Positions 1 through 9,628 of a DNA stretch of 64,000 nt are shown here, in pieces (positions within the stretch are counted from its first letter, which is position 1; every line of letters begins with the position of its first letter). Source of the stretch: Altererythrobacter sp. (GTDB lineage Bacteria > Pseudomonadota > Alphaproteobacteria > Sphingomonadales > Sphingomonadaceae); the NCBI GenBank assembly GCA_016793865.1, contig JAEULJ010000007.1, positions 434,001-498,000 on the forward strand, written 5' to 3'. The notes under the pieces were generated by a model, which saw nothing but the letters and a program-made list of their open reading frames with translations, was not told the DNA's origin and did not search any database. The position numbers and the translations under genes are program-made.

Positions 1-342
1 GCCGCCGGGCCCCGCCACCCCGCTGACCGCCACGGCGATGTCGGCATCGCTGCGGGCCAGGGCGCCCCGGGCCATCGCCCAGGCGCATGCGATCGACACC
101 GCGCCGAAGGTCTCGATGATATCGGTCGAGACACCCAGCTCCTGCATCTTGGACGCATTCGAATAGGTGACCCAGCCGCGATCGAGCACCTCGGAAGAGC
201 CGGGGATCTCTGTCAGCGCGGCAGCGACGAGCCCGCCGGTGCAGCTTTCCGCCAGCGCCACCTTGCGCCCGATGGCATGGTTCGCCTCGACCACCCGGCG
301 AGCCAGCGCGACAAGCGGGGCGGGGAGGGTGCAATCGTCCAT
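1..342 (-). CDS. CinA-family C-terminal amidase (partial)
   Basis: The window edge cuts off the 3' end, leaving the first 114 residues. The family hydrolyses nicotinamide mononucleotide to nicotinate mononucleotide in pyridine-nucleotide recycling. The visible part carries the family signature: AESCTGG near residue 31, the stretch [12 protein letters not shown], an LGVS segment, and SGVAGPGG at the cut. The protein begins directly with this domain, so it looks like the stand-alone C-terminal (PncC-like) form and not the long CinA fusion. The ATG at 342 lies 8 bp after the ispDF stop on the same strand, suggesting co-transcription. Confidence 0.85.
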   Translation of the reverse strand, partial: MDDCTLPAPLVALARRVVEANHAIGRKVALAESCTGGLVAAALTEIPGSSEVLDRGWVTYSNASKMQELGVSTDIIETFGAVSIACAWAMARGALARSDADIAVAVSGVAGPGG

Positions 343-350
343 CGTGCGCT

Positions 351-1532
351 TCAATTCGCCTGCTGCAAGGTCGCGACCGCCTGCGCGGCGATGCCTTCGC
401 CGCGGCCGGTGAAGCCCAGCCCCTCGGTGGTTGTCGCCTTGACGCTCACCTGCGTGGGCGCGACGCCCAGCAATTGCGCGATCCGCACACGCATCGCCTC
501 GCGGTAGGGGCCGATGCGGGGCGCCTCGCATATCACCGTGCAATCGGCATGGGCCACGGCGTAGCCGGCGGCGCGCGCCAGCCCGGCTGCATGCTCGACG
601 AAGCGCGAGGATGCCGCACCCTTCCACCGGGCGTCCGAAGGCGGAAAATGCGTGCCGATGTCACCTTCGCCGAGCGCACCGAGGATCGCATCCACCAGCG
701 CGTGAAGCACCACATCGGCATCGCTGTGCCCGGCGAGGCCCCTTGCATGCGGGATCAATATGCCGCCGAGCCACAATTCCTCGCCCACGGCCAGCCTGTG
801 GACGTCATAGCCCATGCCGACGCGGACGGGCAGGGCGGGGGCAGGGGCTGCGGATGTGGCGTCGAAATCGCCGGCGAAAGTCAGCTTGGCCAGGCGCTCG
901 TCCCCGGCGACCAGCGCCACGGCCCCGCCGCTGGCGTGAAGCACCTGCGCGTCGTCGCCGGCGGTCGGCTCCCCGGTCCAGCCCCTGTGGGCGGCGAGGA
1001 TATCGGCAAAGCGGAACGCCTGCGGGGTCTGGACCCGGCGCAGCGCGTCGCGCGCGGCGGCATCGCCCATGCGGTCGCCCTCGGCCAGGACCACGCTGTC
1101 CACCACCGGCAGCACCGGAATGGCACCAAGCGCCTCGCCAAGCGCCGCCAGCAGCCGATCGATGACGGCACGGGGCAGGTCGGGCCGAGCGGCGTCATGG
1201 ATCAGCACCCTTTCAGGCTCATCCCCGGCCAGGAACTCCAGCGCCGCGCGGACCGATTGCTGGCGGGTCGCGCCACCGGCGACCAGGCGCACCGGGGCCA
1301 GCCCGTCGAGCGCCTCGCGCGCGGCGGCTTCGCCATCATCGGGGATCGCCACCACCACCGGGTCCGCCCCCGCAGCAAGCAGCGCCTCGACCGAATGGCG
1401 GACCACCGGTGCCCCGCGCCAGGGCGTGAACTGCTTGGGCACGGGCTGTCCCGCGCGCAGGCCGCGCCCGGCGGCAACCACGATCGCCGCGAAGGCCGGG
1501 GCGGGGAAGGGCAGGGCGGCAACGGTGGGCAT
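351..1532 (-). CDS. ispDF: Bifunctional IspD/IspF isoprenoid enzyme
   Basis: One 393-residue chain fuses 2-C-methyl-D-erythritol 4-phosphate cytidylyltransferase (IspD, about residues 10-230) to 2-C-methyl-D-erythritol 2,4-cyclodiphosphate synthase (IspF, about 237-393). These are non-consecutive steps of the MEP pathway to isoprenoids. The IspD part shows the nucleotide-binding AAGRGLRAG and PKQF. The IspF part shows GMGYDVHRL and [11 protein letters not shown] with its metal-binding Asp/His residues, and a late [15 protein letters not shown]. The ATG at 1532 is chosen over an in-frame start 39 bp upstream because it begins the compact IspD N-terminus. The fusion is common in alphaproteobacteria. 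The gene is divergent from dusB. Confidence 0.95.
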   Translation of the reverse strand: MPTVAALPFPAPAFAAIVVAAGRGLRAGQPVPKQFTPWRGAPVVRHSVEALLAAGADPVVVAIPDDGEAAAREALDGLAPVRLVAGGATRQQSVRAALEFLAGDEPERVLIHDAARPDLPRAVIDRLLAALGEALGAIPVLPVVDSVVLAEGDRMGDAAARDALRRVQTPQAFRFADILAAHRGWTGEPTAGDDAQVLHASGGAVALVAGDERLAKLTFAGDFDATSAAPAPALPVRVGMGYDVHRLAVGEELWLGGILIPHARGLAGHSDADVVLHALVDAILGALGEGDIGTHFPPSDARWKGAASSRFVEHAAGLARAAGYAVAHADCTVICEAPRIGPYREAMRVRIAQLLGVAPTQVSVKATTTEGLGFTGRGEGIAAQAVATLQQAN

Positions 1533-1581
1533 GGCGCGCCGCGCGCTACCCGCTTGCGGGGGGTGCCGCAATGCAGTATCG

Positions 1582-1602
1582 GCTGCCCAAATTTTAGGCA
1601 GC
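1582..1602. repeat. Inverted repeat in the ispDF/dusB divergent region
   Basis: GCTGCC and GGCAGC arms of 6 bp flank a 9-base A/T-rich centre. It sits 8 bp before the dusB GTG and about 50 bp before ispDF. It could be an operator or part of the dusB leader. No known regulator site was recognised. Confidence 0.3.
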
Positions 1603-1610
1603 GCCGGATC

Positions 1611-2627
1611 GTGACCTCACTACCCCATCCGCCCCCTCTCGCCCCGCTGAGGGTCGGGCCCGTTACCATCGCCACGCCGGTGGTGCTGGCGCCGATGACG
1701 GGCGTCACCGATCTGCCGTTCCGCAGGCTGGTGCGGCGCTATGGCTCGGGGCTCAACGTCACCGAGATGATCGCCAGCGAAGCCGCGATCCGCGAAACTC
1801 GCCAGTCGGTGCAGAAGGCGGCGTGGGACGCGACGGAAGAGCCTGTCTCGATGCAGCTCGTGGGCTGCGATCCGGCGTCGATGGCCGAGGCGGCGAAGCT
1901 CCAGGAAGGCAATGGCGCGGCGATCATCGACATCAACTTCGGCTGTCCGGTGAGGAAGGTGGTCGGCACTCTGGCCGGCAGCGCGCTGATGCGCGAGGTG
2001 CCGCTGGCGACACGGCTGATGGAAGCCACGGTCAAGGCGGTGAACGTGCCGGTCACGGTCAAGATGCGGATGGGCTGGGACCATGCCAGTCTCAACGCGC
2101 CGGAACTGGCCCGGATCGCGGAGGATCTGGGGGTCCGGATGGTCACCGTCCACGGTCGCACCCGCAACCAGATGTATTCCGGCAGCGCCGACTGGAGCTT
2201 TGTCCGCCGCGTGAAGGAGGCCGTGGGCATCCCGGTCATCGTCAATGGCGACATCTGCACTATCGAGGATGCGGCGATGGCGCTCGACCAATCGGGCGCG
2301 GACGGGCTGATGATCGGGCGCGGGGCCTATGGCCGCCCTTGGCTGCTCGGCCAGGTCATGCAGTGGTGGCGCAGCGGGGAGCATCGCGCCGATCCGGCTG
2401 TCGCCGAGCAGTATGGCGTGATCCTGGAGCATTATCGCGCCATGCTGGACCATTACGGCGAGGATGTCGGCGTCAAGATCGCGCGCAAGCACCTGGGCTG
2501 GTACACCAAGGGCCTGCCCGGCTCGGCCGAGTTCAGGAACCGCGTGAACTTCATCGCTCAGGCCTCTGATGTTCTTGATGAACTGGAGCGGTTCTACGCG
2601 CCCTTCATCCTGCGGCGCGCCGCGTGA
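1611..2627 (+). CDS. dusB: tRNA-dihydrouridine synthase (NifR3/DusB type)
   Basis: This FMN-dependent enzyme reduces uridines in the tRNA D-loop. The 338-residue chain has [14 protein letters not shown] at the barrel entrance, the catalytic-cysteine segment [12 protein letters not shown], the KMRMGWD strand, and [11 protein letters not shown] near the FMN phosphate site. The open frame runs far upstream, but homology begins at the GTG at 1611 (reading VTSLPHPPP), and no ATG lies between it and the first conserved motif. The gene overlaps ntrB by 4 bp (GTGA), so the two are translationally coupled. This is the classic nifR3-ntrBC arrangement of alphaproteobacteria. Confidence 0.93.
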   Translation: MTSLPHPPPLAPLRVGPVTIATPVVLAPMTGVTDLPFRRLVRRYGSGLNVTEMIASEAAIRETRQSVQKAAWDATEEPVSMQLVGCDPASMAEAAKLQEGNGAAIIDINFGCPVRKVVGTLAGSALMREVPLATRLMEATVKAVNVPVTVKMRMGWDHASLNAPELARIAEDLGVRMVTVHGRTRNQMYSGSADWSFVRRVKEAVGIPVIVNGDICTIEDAAMALDQSGADGLMIGRGAYGRPWLLGQVMQWWRSGEHRADPAVAEQYGVILEHYRAMLDHYGEDVGVKIARKHLGWYTKGLPGSAEFRNRVNFIAQASDVLDELERFYAPFILRRAA

Positions 2628-3727
2628 GCAAGGCGCTCGCCGCCGCATCGGATCAGCCCCCCGCGCCGGACGCGGCGAGCCAGGTGGCCAGCTTCGTCTT
2701 CGCAGTGCTGCTGCTCGATCCCCGGGGGCGGGTGATCGAGGCCAATCCGGCCGCCGAGGATCTTCTCGGCCGTAGCGCAAGCCGGCTGATCGGCGCCGAT
2801 CTGGCGGAAGTCCTCGCCATCGGCGATCCGCGCGTGCTGGCCGGGCTGGCCGTCGCCGACGCTCCGCTGGTGGCGCGCGATGTCCCGCTCGCCGCCGGGC
2901 CGGGCACGCGCCGGGTAAACCTGACCAGTTCGCCCCTGCACAGCCATCCGGGCTGGCGCGCGATCACGCTGAGCGATGTCGGCGGCGATTTCGGGATCGC
3001 GGAAGAGGCGCGGGGCGAGGAGATGGCGCTGCGCGCGCCCGCCGTGCTCGCGCATGAGATCAAGAATCCGCTCGCCGCGATCCGTGGTGCGGGCCAGCTC
3101 CTTGCCCGCCGCCTCCCCCCACGCGACCGGCCGCTCGCAGGGATCATCGCCGCCGAGGTCGACCGGATCGCTGGGCTGATCGACCGGATGCAGCAGCTTG
3201 GCAGCGCGCCGAGCACCGGCGCCGGGCGCTGCAACCTGCACGAAGCGATCCGCAGCGCGCTCGCGGGGGTGCGTGCGGCGCGCGGCGACGAAGTCGCGCT
3301 GGTCGAAGCCTTCGACCCTTCGCTGCCAGCCGTCGCGGCCGATCCGGCGGCGCTCCAGCAGGTGATCGTCAACCTCGTCACCAATGCCTGCGACGCCTGC
3401 GCCGGGCAGGAAGCGCCCAGGGTGGAGGTCAGCACCCGCTTCGTCAGCGGACTGGTCTACAACGTGGTGCGGCTGGGCAAGGCGACGCGGCTGCCGGTGG
3501 AGATACTGGTTACCGACAATGGCCCCGGAATCCCGCCAGAGCTCCGCGATCACGTGTTCGAGCCTTTCGTGACGGGCAAGGCGCATGGCCAGGGGCTGGG
3601 GCTGGCGCTGGTGCGCAAGCTGGTGCGCGACATGGGCGGGCGCATCGCGCATGAGCGCGATCAGCGCGCGGGGCTCACCCGTTTCCGCATCAATCTGGCG
3701 GTGGCGGCGGAGGTTGAGCCAGGATGA
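2624..3727 (+). CDS. ntrB: Nitrogen regulation sensor kinase NtrB
   Basis: The 367-residue soluble histidine kinase/phosphatase controls NtrC in response to nitrogen status, normally through PII. It has a PAS-like sensor domain (about 20-120), the phospho-acceptor motif HEIKNPL with His144, an N-box [10 protein letters not shown] around residue 250, and DNGPGIP and [12 protein letters not shown] of the ATP-binding domain. No membrane segments are visible, as expected for NtrB. The GTG start overlaps the dusB stop, and the stop overlaps the ntrC start, so dusB-ntrB-ntrC form one translationally coupled unit. Confidence 0.94.
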   Translation: MSKALAAASDQPPAPDAASQVASFVFAVLLLDPRGRVIEANPAAEDLLGRSASRLIGADLAEVLAIGDPRVLAGLAVADAPLVARDVPLAAGPGTRRVNLTSSPLHSHPGWRAITLSDVGGDFGIAEEARGEEMALRAPAVLAHEIKNPLAAIRGAGQLLARRLPPRDRPLAGIIAAEVDRIAGLIDRMQQLGSAPSTGAGRCNLHEAIRSALAGVRAARGDEVALVEAFDPSLPAVAADPAALQQVIVNLVTNACDACAGQEAPRVEVSTRFVSGLVYNVVRLGKATRLPVEILVTDNGPGIPPELRDHVFEPFVTGKAHGQGLGLALVRKLVRDMGGRIAHERDQRAGLTRFRINLAVAAEVEPG

Positions 3728-5133
3728 GCGCGCGGGTTCTGCTGGTCGAGGATGACCGCTCGATCGCGACGGTGATCGGCGAGGCGCTGCGCGAGGAAGG
3801 CCACGAGGTGGTGACCTGCGCGGAGCTTGCCCGGCGCGACGCGCTGCTGGCGGACGGCCGCTTCGACGTCATGCTGACCGACGTCGCGCTCGCCGACGGT
3901 GACGGGCTGGCCGGCATGGCGGAGCTGCGTGCCCGCGCGCCCGCGATGCCGGTGATCGTGCTGTCGGCGCAGAACACCCTCGATACCGCGGTGCGGGCGA
4001 GCGAGAGCGAGGCGTTCGAGTATTTTCCCAAGCCCTTCGACCTGGAGGAACTGGTCCGCGCGGTGCGGCAGGCGGTGGCATCCGGGCGCGATTCCGACCG
4101 CGGGGAAGCGGCACCGGGCGAGGCGGTGGGCCTGCCTTTCATCGGCCGCAGCGCGGCGATGCAGGGCGTCTATCGCATGATCACCCGCGTGCTCCGCAAC
4201 GACCTGACGGTGCTCGTCACCGGCGAATCGGGAACAGGCAAGGAGCTTGTGGCAGACGCGATCCATAGCCTCGGCCACCGCCGCACCGGCCCATTCGTGG
4301 CGGTCAACGCCGCGGCCATCCCGCGCGATCTGATCGAAAGCGAGCTGTTCGGGCACGAGAAGGGCGCCTTTACGGGCGCGGTGGCGCAGGCAATCGGCAA
4401 GTTCGAGCAGGCGCATGGCGGCACGCTCTTCCTCGACGAGATCGGCGATATGCCGGCCGAGGCGCAGACCCGGCTGCTGCGCGCGCTGCAATCGGGGCGC
4501 ATCCGCCGCGTGGGGGGCCGCCAGGAGATCACGGTGGACGTCCGCATCGTCGCCGCCACCAATCGCGCGCTGGAGCCGATGATCGCGGCGGGCAGTTTCC
4601 GCGAGGATCTCTTCTACCGCCTTGCCGTGGTGCCGATCCACCTGCCCCCGCTGCGCGAGCGTCGCGAGGACGTAGGCGCCCTCGCACGGCACTTCCTCGC
4701 CCAGGCGGAGGCGGAGGGGCTGCCGCGCCGCGCGATCGACGACGGCGGTGTGGCGGCGCTGGCGGCCCGCCGCTGGCGCGGGAATGTGCGCGAGCTTCGC
4801 AACGCCGTGTTCCGCCTGGCCCTGCTGGCGCGCGAGACAGTGATCGACCGCCAGCTGGTGGAGGAGACGCTGGGGCAGGGCGAGGGGCAGGGCGGCGCTT
4901 CCCCGGCGGAACAGGGCTTCGCCGCCGCCCTGGACGCCTGGATGGGGGCAGAGCGTCCCGCGGCGGGCACGCTCTATCATCGCGCGCTGGCCGAGCTCGA
5001 GAAGCCGCTATTCGATCATGCGCTGCGGGAAACCGGCGGCAACCAGATCGCCGCCGCGCGGCTGCTGGGAATCAACCGCAATACGCTGCGCAAGCACATG
5101 GCTGACCTGGCCGCGAACCCGGGCCAAGCCTAG
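3724..5133 (+). CDS. ntrC: Sigma-54-dependent nitrogen response regulator NtrC
   Basis: This 469-residue activator of nitrogen-scavenging genes is the partner of NtrB. It has a receiver domain with phospho-acceptor Asp53 (MLTDVALADG), an AAA+ domain with Walker A GESGTGKE around 168-174, an intact GAFTGA sigma-54 contact loop at 214-219, Walker B FLDEIGD, and the sensor segment FREDLFYRL. A Fis-type helix-turn-helix (AAARLLGINRNTLRKH) lies near the C-terminus. It overlaps ntrB by 4 bp. The intact loop contrasts with NtrX downstream. About 97 bp separate it from ntrY. Confidence 0.95.
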   Translation: MSARVLLVEDDRSIATVIGEALREEGHEVVTCAELARRDALLADGRFDVMLTDVALADGDGLAGMAELRARAPAMPVIVLSAQNTLDTAVRASESEAFEYFPKPFDLEELVRAVRQAVASGRDSDRGEAAPGEAVGLPFIGRSAAMQGVYRMITRVLRNDLTVLVTGESGTGKELVADAIHSLGHRRTGPFVAVNAAAIPRDLIESELFGHEKGAFTGAVAQAIGKFEQAHGGTLFLDEIGDMPAEAQTRLLRALQSGRIRRVGGRQEITVDVRIVAATNRALEPMIAAGSFREDLFYRLAVVPIHLPPLRERREDVGALARHFLAQAEAEGLPRRAIDDGGVAALAARRWRGNVRELRNAVFRLALLARETVIDRQLVEETLGQGEGQGGASPAEQGFAAALDAWMGAERPAAGTLYHRALAELEKPLFDHALRETGGNQIAAARLLGINRNTLRKHMADLAANPGQA

Positions 5134-5230
5134 CCCACATGCCCCAATCGGCATGGCCCGCCAGCGGCCGGCTTCGTTTGGTCGATTAGCCCTTGCCAAA
5201 ATGCCACACCGGAGTTGTATCTCCGCAACG

Positions 5231-7459
5231 ATGGCCACCCAAGCGCGCCCCGATGGAATCCAGACGCCGCGCTGGCTGCGGCGGGTGATAGTCACCTCGC
5301 GCCGCTCCAACCTGTTTCCGCTGCTCGAGGCCCTGTGCGTCATCGGCGTTCTGGCGATGGCGTGGAGCGCCTATGTCGCCTTCAGCAGCGCGCCCGGCGA
5401 GGGGCGGCTGCTTCCCACGCGCCAGGTCGCAGCCCTGTTGATCGGCGCGCTGGTGCCGGCAATCGGCCTGCTGATGCTGCTCGGCCGGCGGCTGGCGCTG
5501 CGCCGCGCCGCGGGCAGCACGGCGCGCCTGCACCTGCGGCTGGTGTTCCTGTTCTCGCTCATTGCGGCGGTCCCCACGCTCCTCGTCGCCGGCTTTGCCG
5601 CCGTGCTGTTCCAGTCTGGCGTGGATTTCTGGTTTTCCAACGATTCGCGCGGCCTGATGGCCAATGCCAACAAGCTTGCCGAAAGCTATTACGCCGAAAA
5701 CCAGGAGGATGTCGCCAACAACACCATCGCGATGGCGAGCGATTTGCGATATTATCTTCAGAGCGTATCGCTGGTGAGCGAGAGCTGGCCGGCCATGTTC
5801 CGCTACCAGGCGGAACCGCGCGACATCACCGAAAGCGCGATCCTCCAGCAGCAGAAGGACGGCACGCTGCGGACGGCGTTCGTTTATGGGCTCGCCAGCA
5901 ACAACGACCCCGCCGGTTTCGTTTCCGCCGTCCTGCCCACGCTCCAGGCGGGGCAGCTGGTCGCGGTAAGGGGCGGGCCGGTGCGGATCGAGGCGGTCGC
6001 GCCCATCGACCGGGGCAGCGGCATCTATCTCTACACCGCCCGCAGCGCGGAGGCGAATTCGTTCCGGAGCTGGGAGGCGGCCAAGTCGATCGGTGCGGCC
6101 TACGAGGTGCTGACGGGGCGGGCCAGGGCGCTCCAATTGCGCTTCAACCTAGCGCTGTTCTTCGTCAGCCTGGCACTGGTCGGCTTCGCGGTGTGGTTCG
6201 CATTGCGGTTCGCGGACCGGCAGGTCCAGCCGCTGACCGATCTGGTGCTGGCCGCGCGCAAGGTGGGCGCGGGCAATTTCAGCCTGCGCATGGAAGGGCG
6301 CACCGGCGGCGACGAGATCGGTCTGCTCAACCGCGCCTTCAATCGAATGACGGTCCAGATCGAAAAGCAGACCGATGCGCTGGTCGGCGCCAACCGCCAG
6401 CTCGAGGAACGGCGGGGCTTCATCGAAGCGGTGATCCAGTCGGTCAGCGCGGGAGTGATGTCGCTCGACGGCACGGGCCGTATCCAGCTCATGAACGCTC
6501 CCGCCCAGGCCCTGCTGGGCGCTGCGGAAGGCGATGGAGGAGGGGCGCTTCACATCGACGAGGTGGCGCCGCAGATCGCCGCCATGGTCCTGGCCGGGCT
6601 GCGACAGGGGGTCATCAGCCATTCGCGCAGCGGCGAACTGCTGACGCTGGCGGTCAAGATCGCGCCCGAGAAGGATGGGCACGTCGTCACCGTCGAGGAC
6701 ATCACCCGCCAGCTCCTCGATCAGCGGCAGGCCGCCTGGTCCGATGTCGCGCGGCGGATCGCGCACGAGATCAAGAACCCGCTCACCCCGATCCAGCTCG
6801 CCACCGAGCGGCTGCGGCGCCGCTATCGCAAGCAGATCGAGCACGACGGCGAGCTGTTCGACGAGCTGACCAGCACCATCGTGCGCCAGGTCGGCGAACT
6901 CCGCACCATGGTGGACGAGTTCTCGTCCTTCGCGCGCCTCCCCAAGCCGGTGTTCCGGCCCGAAGACGCGCTCGATCTGGTGCGCCAGGCGCTGTTCCTC
7001 CAGGAAGTCGCCCATCCGGAGATCACCTACGACCTAGCGGGCGAGGTGGATGGACCGCTGCCCATCGCCTGCGACCGCCACCAGTTCGGCCAGGCCATGA
7101 CCAATGTGCTCAAGAACGCCGCGGAGGCGATCGACGCGCGGCAGAGAGATGAGGGCCAGGGCCCGGGCCTCGACTATCGCGGACGCATCGCTGTCACGCT
7201 CGAGAGCGCGGAGGAGGCGCTCTGCGTCGTCGTGGACGACAATGGCATCGGCCTGCCCAAGGATCGCGAGCGAATCGTGGAACCCTATGTGACCACGCGC
7301 GACAAGGGCACTGGGCTGGGCCTGGCGATCGTGAACAAGATCGTCGAGGAACACAGCGGCGAGATGAGCTTCTCGCCGCGCGCGGAAGGCGGCACCAGGG
7401 TAACCCTGCGATTTGCCAAGCTGCCTCAGGAAACCGCTTCAACCCCCGGTATTTCGTAA
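5231..7459 (+). CDS. ntrY: Membrane nitrogen sensor kinase NtrY
   Basis: The 742-residue inner-membrane histidine kinase is the partner of NtrX. N-terminal hydrophobic segments near residues 28-50, 60-80 and 95-120 plus one near 300-320 bracket a periplasmic sensor region. They are followed by HAMP (RKVGAGNFSLR), a PAS-like region, the kinase motif HEIKNPLTPIQL, N-box NVLKNAAEAID, DNGIGLPKDR and GTGLGLAIVNKIV. The ATG at 5231 precedes the first membrane segment; the frame stays open upstream but there overlaps ntrC. A short inverted repeat (CGGAG/CTCCG) in the 97-bp gap suggests ntrYX has its own leader. Confidence 0.94.
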   Translation: MATQARPDGIQTPRWLRRVIVTSRRSNLFPLLEALCVIGVLAMAWSAYVAFSSAPGEGRLLPTRQVAALLIGALVPAIGLLMLLGRRLALRRAAGSTARLHLRLVFLFSLIAAVPTLLVAGFAAVLFQSGVDFWFSNDSRGLMANANKLAESYYAENQEDVANNTIAMASDLRYYLQSVSLVSESWPAMFRYQAEPRDITESAILQQQKDGTLRTAFVYGLASNNDPAGFVSAVLPTLQAGQLVAVRGGPVRIEAVAPIDRGSGIYLYTARSAEANSFRSWEAAKSIGAAYEVLTGRARALQLRFNLALFFVSLALVGFAVWFALRFADRQVQPLTDLVLAARKVGAGNFSLRMEGRTGGDEIGLLNRAFNRMTVQIEKQTDALVGANRQLEERRGFIEAVIQSVSAGVMSLDGTGRIQLMNAPAQALLGAAEGDGGGALHIDEVAPQIAAMVLAGLRQGVISHSRSGELLTLAVKIAPEKDGHVVTVEDITRQLLDQRQAAWSDVARRIAHEIKNPLTPIQLATERLRRRYRKQIEHDGELFDELTSTIVRQVGELRTMVDEFSSFARLPKPVFRPEDALDLVRQALFLQEVAHPEITYDLAGEVDGPLPIACDRHQFGQAMTNVLKNAAEAIDARQRDEGQGPGLDYRGRIAVTLESAEEALCVVVDDNGIGLPKDRERIVEPYVTTRDKGTGLGLAIVNKIVEEHSGEMSFSPRAEGGTRVTLRFAKLPQETASTPGIS

Positions 7460-7478
7460 TGAAAGTAGAGTACGCGCG

Positions 7479-8864
7479 ATGGCCCTAGAGATTCTCGTCG
7501 TGGATGACGAACGCGATATCCGCGAGCTTGTCGCCGGAGTGCTGAGCGACGAGGGCTACGCCTGCCGCACCTCGGGCGACAGCGCCAGCGCCCTGGCCGA
7601 GATCGACCGCAAGCGCCCCAGCCTCGTCCTGCTCGACGTATGGCTCCACGGCAGCCCGATGGACGGGCTGGAGGTGCTTGACGCGATCAAGAGCCGCGAG
7701 CCCGATCTGCCGGTCATCATCTTCTCCGGCCACGGCAATATCGACACCGCCGTTTCCGCGGTGAGCCGCGGCGCGATGGATTTCATCGAAAAGCCGTTCG
7801 AAGCCGAAAAGCTGCTCCACCTGGTCGAGCGTGCGACCGAGACCGAGCGGCTGCGGCGGGAGAACATCCGCCTCAAGAGCGCCGCGCCCATCGGCGAGGA
7901 GTTCACCGGCAACAGCGTGGCGATCAATGCGGTGCGCGCCACCCTGAAGCGCGTCGCGGGCACCGGCAGCAGGGTGCTCATCACCGGCCCTGGCGGGGCG
8001 GGCAAGGAAGTCGCGGCCCGGCTGCTGCACGCCTGGAGCAACCGCGCCGACAAGCCGTTCGTGACGGTGAATTCGGCGCGCATCACGCCCGAACGCTTCG
8101 AACACGAGCTGTTCGGCGAGGAGCAGGACGGGCGGCTGCTGCGCGCGGGACTGCTTGAGATGGCGGACGGCGGCACGCTCTACCTCGACGAGGTGGCCGA
8201 TATGCCGCTTTCGACCCAGGCGCGCATACTTCGCGTGCTGACCGACCAGAGCTTCGTTCGGGTCGGGGGCGTGCGGCAGATCGGCGTGGACGTGCGGGTG
8301 GTCTCCTCGAGCGCACGCGATCTCGCCGGCGAGATGGCGGACAAGCGCTTCCGCGAGGATCTGTTCTACCGCCTCAACGTGGTGCCCGTGGCGATCCCGT
8401 CGCTGGGCGAGCGGCGCGCCGACATTCCGGCGCTGGCCGAGCATTTCTTCACCCGCTACGCCTCCGAGCAGGGCCTGCCGGCGCCGCGCATCAGCGAAGA
8501 GGCGATGGCCGCGCTTCAGGCCTATGACTGGCCAGGCAACGTCCGCCAGCTCCGCAATGTGGTCGAGCGTGCGATCATCCTGGCCCCACGCGAAAAGCTG
8601 GACGTGATCGAGCCGGACATGCTCGGCTCCGAGGTTATCGAGAGCCGCTCGGGCGGGGGAGGGGCGATGGCATCGCTGATGGGAGCGCCGCTCCGCGAGG
8701 CGCGCGAGAGTTTCGAGCGCGAGTATCTGGCGGTCCAGATCCGGCGCTTCTCGGGCAATATCTCCAAGACCGCCAGCTTCATCGGGATGGAGCGATCCGC
8801 CTTGCACCGCAAGCTCAAGCTTCTCGGCATGGCCGATCGGAACAACGGCGACGAGAGCGACTGA
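7479..8864 (+). CDS. ntrX: NtrX response regulator with degenerate GAFTGA loop
   Basis: The 461-residue regulator pairs with NtrY. It has a receiver with Asp53 (LLDVWL), an AAA+ domain with Walker A ITGPGGAGKE (168-177) and Walker B LYLDEVAD, and a C-terminal Fis-type helix-turn-helix (ISKTASFIGMERSALHRK). The place where sigma-54 activators carry GAFTGA reads GEEQDGRLLRAGLLEM (213-228), so the sigma-54 contact loop is absent. Walker A also has PGGAGKE in place of ESGTGKE. This matches what is known of several alphaproteobacterial NtrX proteins and implies action without sigma-54. The ATG at 7479 is 19 bp after the ntrY stop. Confidence 0.93.
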   Translation: MALEILVVDDERDIRELVAGVLSDEGYACRTSGDSASALAEIDRKRPSLVLLDVWLHGSPMDGLEVLDAIKSREPDLPVIIFSGHGNIDTAVSAVSRGAMDFIEKPFEAEKLLHLVERATETERLRRENIRLKSAAPIGEEFTGNSVAINAVRATLKRVAGTGSRVLITGPGGAGKEVAARLLHAWSNRADKPFVTVNSARITPERFEHELFGEEQDGRLLRAGLLEMADGGTLYLDEVADMPLSTQARILRVLTDQSFVRVGGVRQIGVDVRVVSSSARDLAGEMADKRFREDLFYRLNVVPVAIPSLGERRADIPALAEHFFTRYASEQGLPAPRISEEAMAALQAYDWPGNVRQLRNVVERAIILAPREKLDVIEPDMLGSEVIESRSGGGGAMASLMGAPLREARESFEREYLAVQIRRFSGNISKTASFIGMERSALHRKLKLLGMADRNNGDESD

Positions 8865-8986
8865 GAGCGCTGCCGATCGTTCGCGGAACGCTCCGGCAAA
8901 AAGACCGTTGGCGAACGCGGCGCGCGTCACCATAAAGGCATCGACAGCGGGATCGGCGCGGCTTCGGCGGCGCGGCATCCCAGATC

Positions 8987-9006
8987 GCGGGACTGCCGTG
9001 TCCCGC
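8987..9006 (+). promoter_or_regulatory. Leader hairpin just upstream of the hfq ribosome site
   Basis: A perfect 7-bp stem (GCGGGAC / GTCCCGC) with a 6-base loop ends 7 bases before the AGGAG (9014-9018) that precedes the hfq ATG. It is well placed to influence hfq translation. Hfq autoregulates at its own leader in other bacteria; here that is only inference. Confidence 0.35.
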
Positions 9007-9026
9007 CAACAACAGGAGCGAAGTCA

Positions 9027-9602
9027 ATGGCGTCCGAGCGAACCCTTACCGCGCGCCCGCGTGCACCCAAGCCGGCCCCGGAACCGAAGGCACCCAGCAG
9101 CACCGCTTCCGCCAAGGGCGGGGGCAAGGGCGGGCAAAGCCTGCAGGACGCCTTCCTCAACCTGCTGCGCAAGACCAAGGCGCCGGTGACCATGTTCCTG
9201 GTGAAAGGGGTCAAGCTCCAGGGAATCGTCACCTGGTTCGACAATTTCTCCATCCTGCTGCGCCGCGATGGCCAGTCGCAACTCGTGTACAAGCACGCGA
9301 TCTCCACCATCATGCCGGGCGGCCCGATGGACGCCTCCCAGTTCGAGAGCCAGGGCCAGGCGAGCAAGCAGCGCCTGTTGCAGGACGTTTTCCTGAGCCG
9401 GGTCGCCGAGGCGGAGGCGCAGGTGACCATGTTCCTGGTCAATGGCGTGATGCTGCAGGGCAAGATCGCCGCCTATGACCTGTTCTGCATGATGCTGGAG
9501 CGCGAAGGCTACGTCCAGTTGGCCTACAAGCACGCCGTCTCCACGATCCAGCCTGCCACCGCCGTGGACCTGAGCGAGGATTTCGAGGGCGACGAGACCT
9601 GA
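9027..9602 (+). CDS. hfq: Tandem-domain RNA chaperone Hfq (two Sm domains)
   Basis: The 191-residue protein carries two complete Hfq Sm folds in one chain, at about 37-97 and 116-176. They are joined by a short linker and preceded by a Pro/Lys/Gly-rich tail. Normal Hfq has one such domain and works as a hexamer pairing sRNAs with mRNAs. Both halves keep LQD near the start and the YKHA(I/V)STI Sm2 motif. Domain 1 keeps a basic rim (LRKTKAP) and the Lys of VKLQG. Domain 2 has AEAEA at the rim and Met in VMLQG, so the halves are not equivalent. AGGAG lies 8 bases before the ATG. Upstream ntrX and downstream hflX match the usual alphaproteobacterial order. Confidence 0.95.
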   Translation: MASERTLTARPRAPKPAPEPKAPSSTASAKGGGKGGQSLQDAFLNLLRKTKAPVTMFLVKGVKLQGIVTWFDNFSILLRRDGQSQLVYKHAISTIMPGGPMDASQFESQGQASKQRLLQDVFLSRVAEAEAQVTMFLVNGVMLQGKIAAYDLFCMMLEREGYVQLAYKHAVSTIQPATAVDLSEDFEGDET

Positions 9603-9628
9603 ACTTCGGCGACGATCTCGATGGAGAG

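Noticed and set aside
474-1610. N-terminal extension of dusB by 379 residues
   Set aside because: It is antisense to ispDF, has no conserved motif, and DusB homology begins at the GTG at 1611.
5134-5230. Promoter TTGCCA-N16-TTGTAT before ntrY
   Set aside because: The -10 match is too weak to report as a feature; noted only in the ntrY entry as a possible separate leader.
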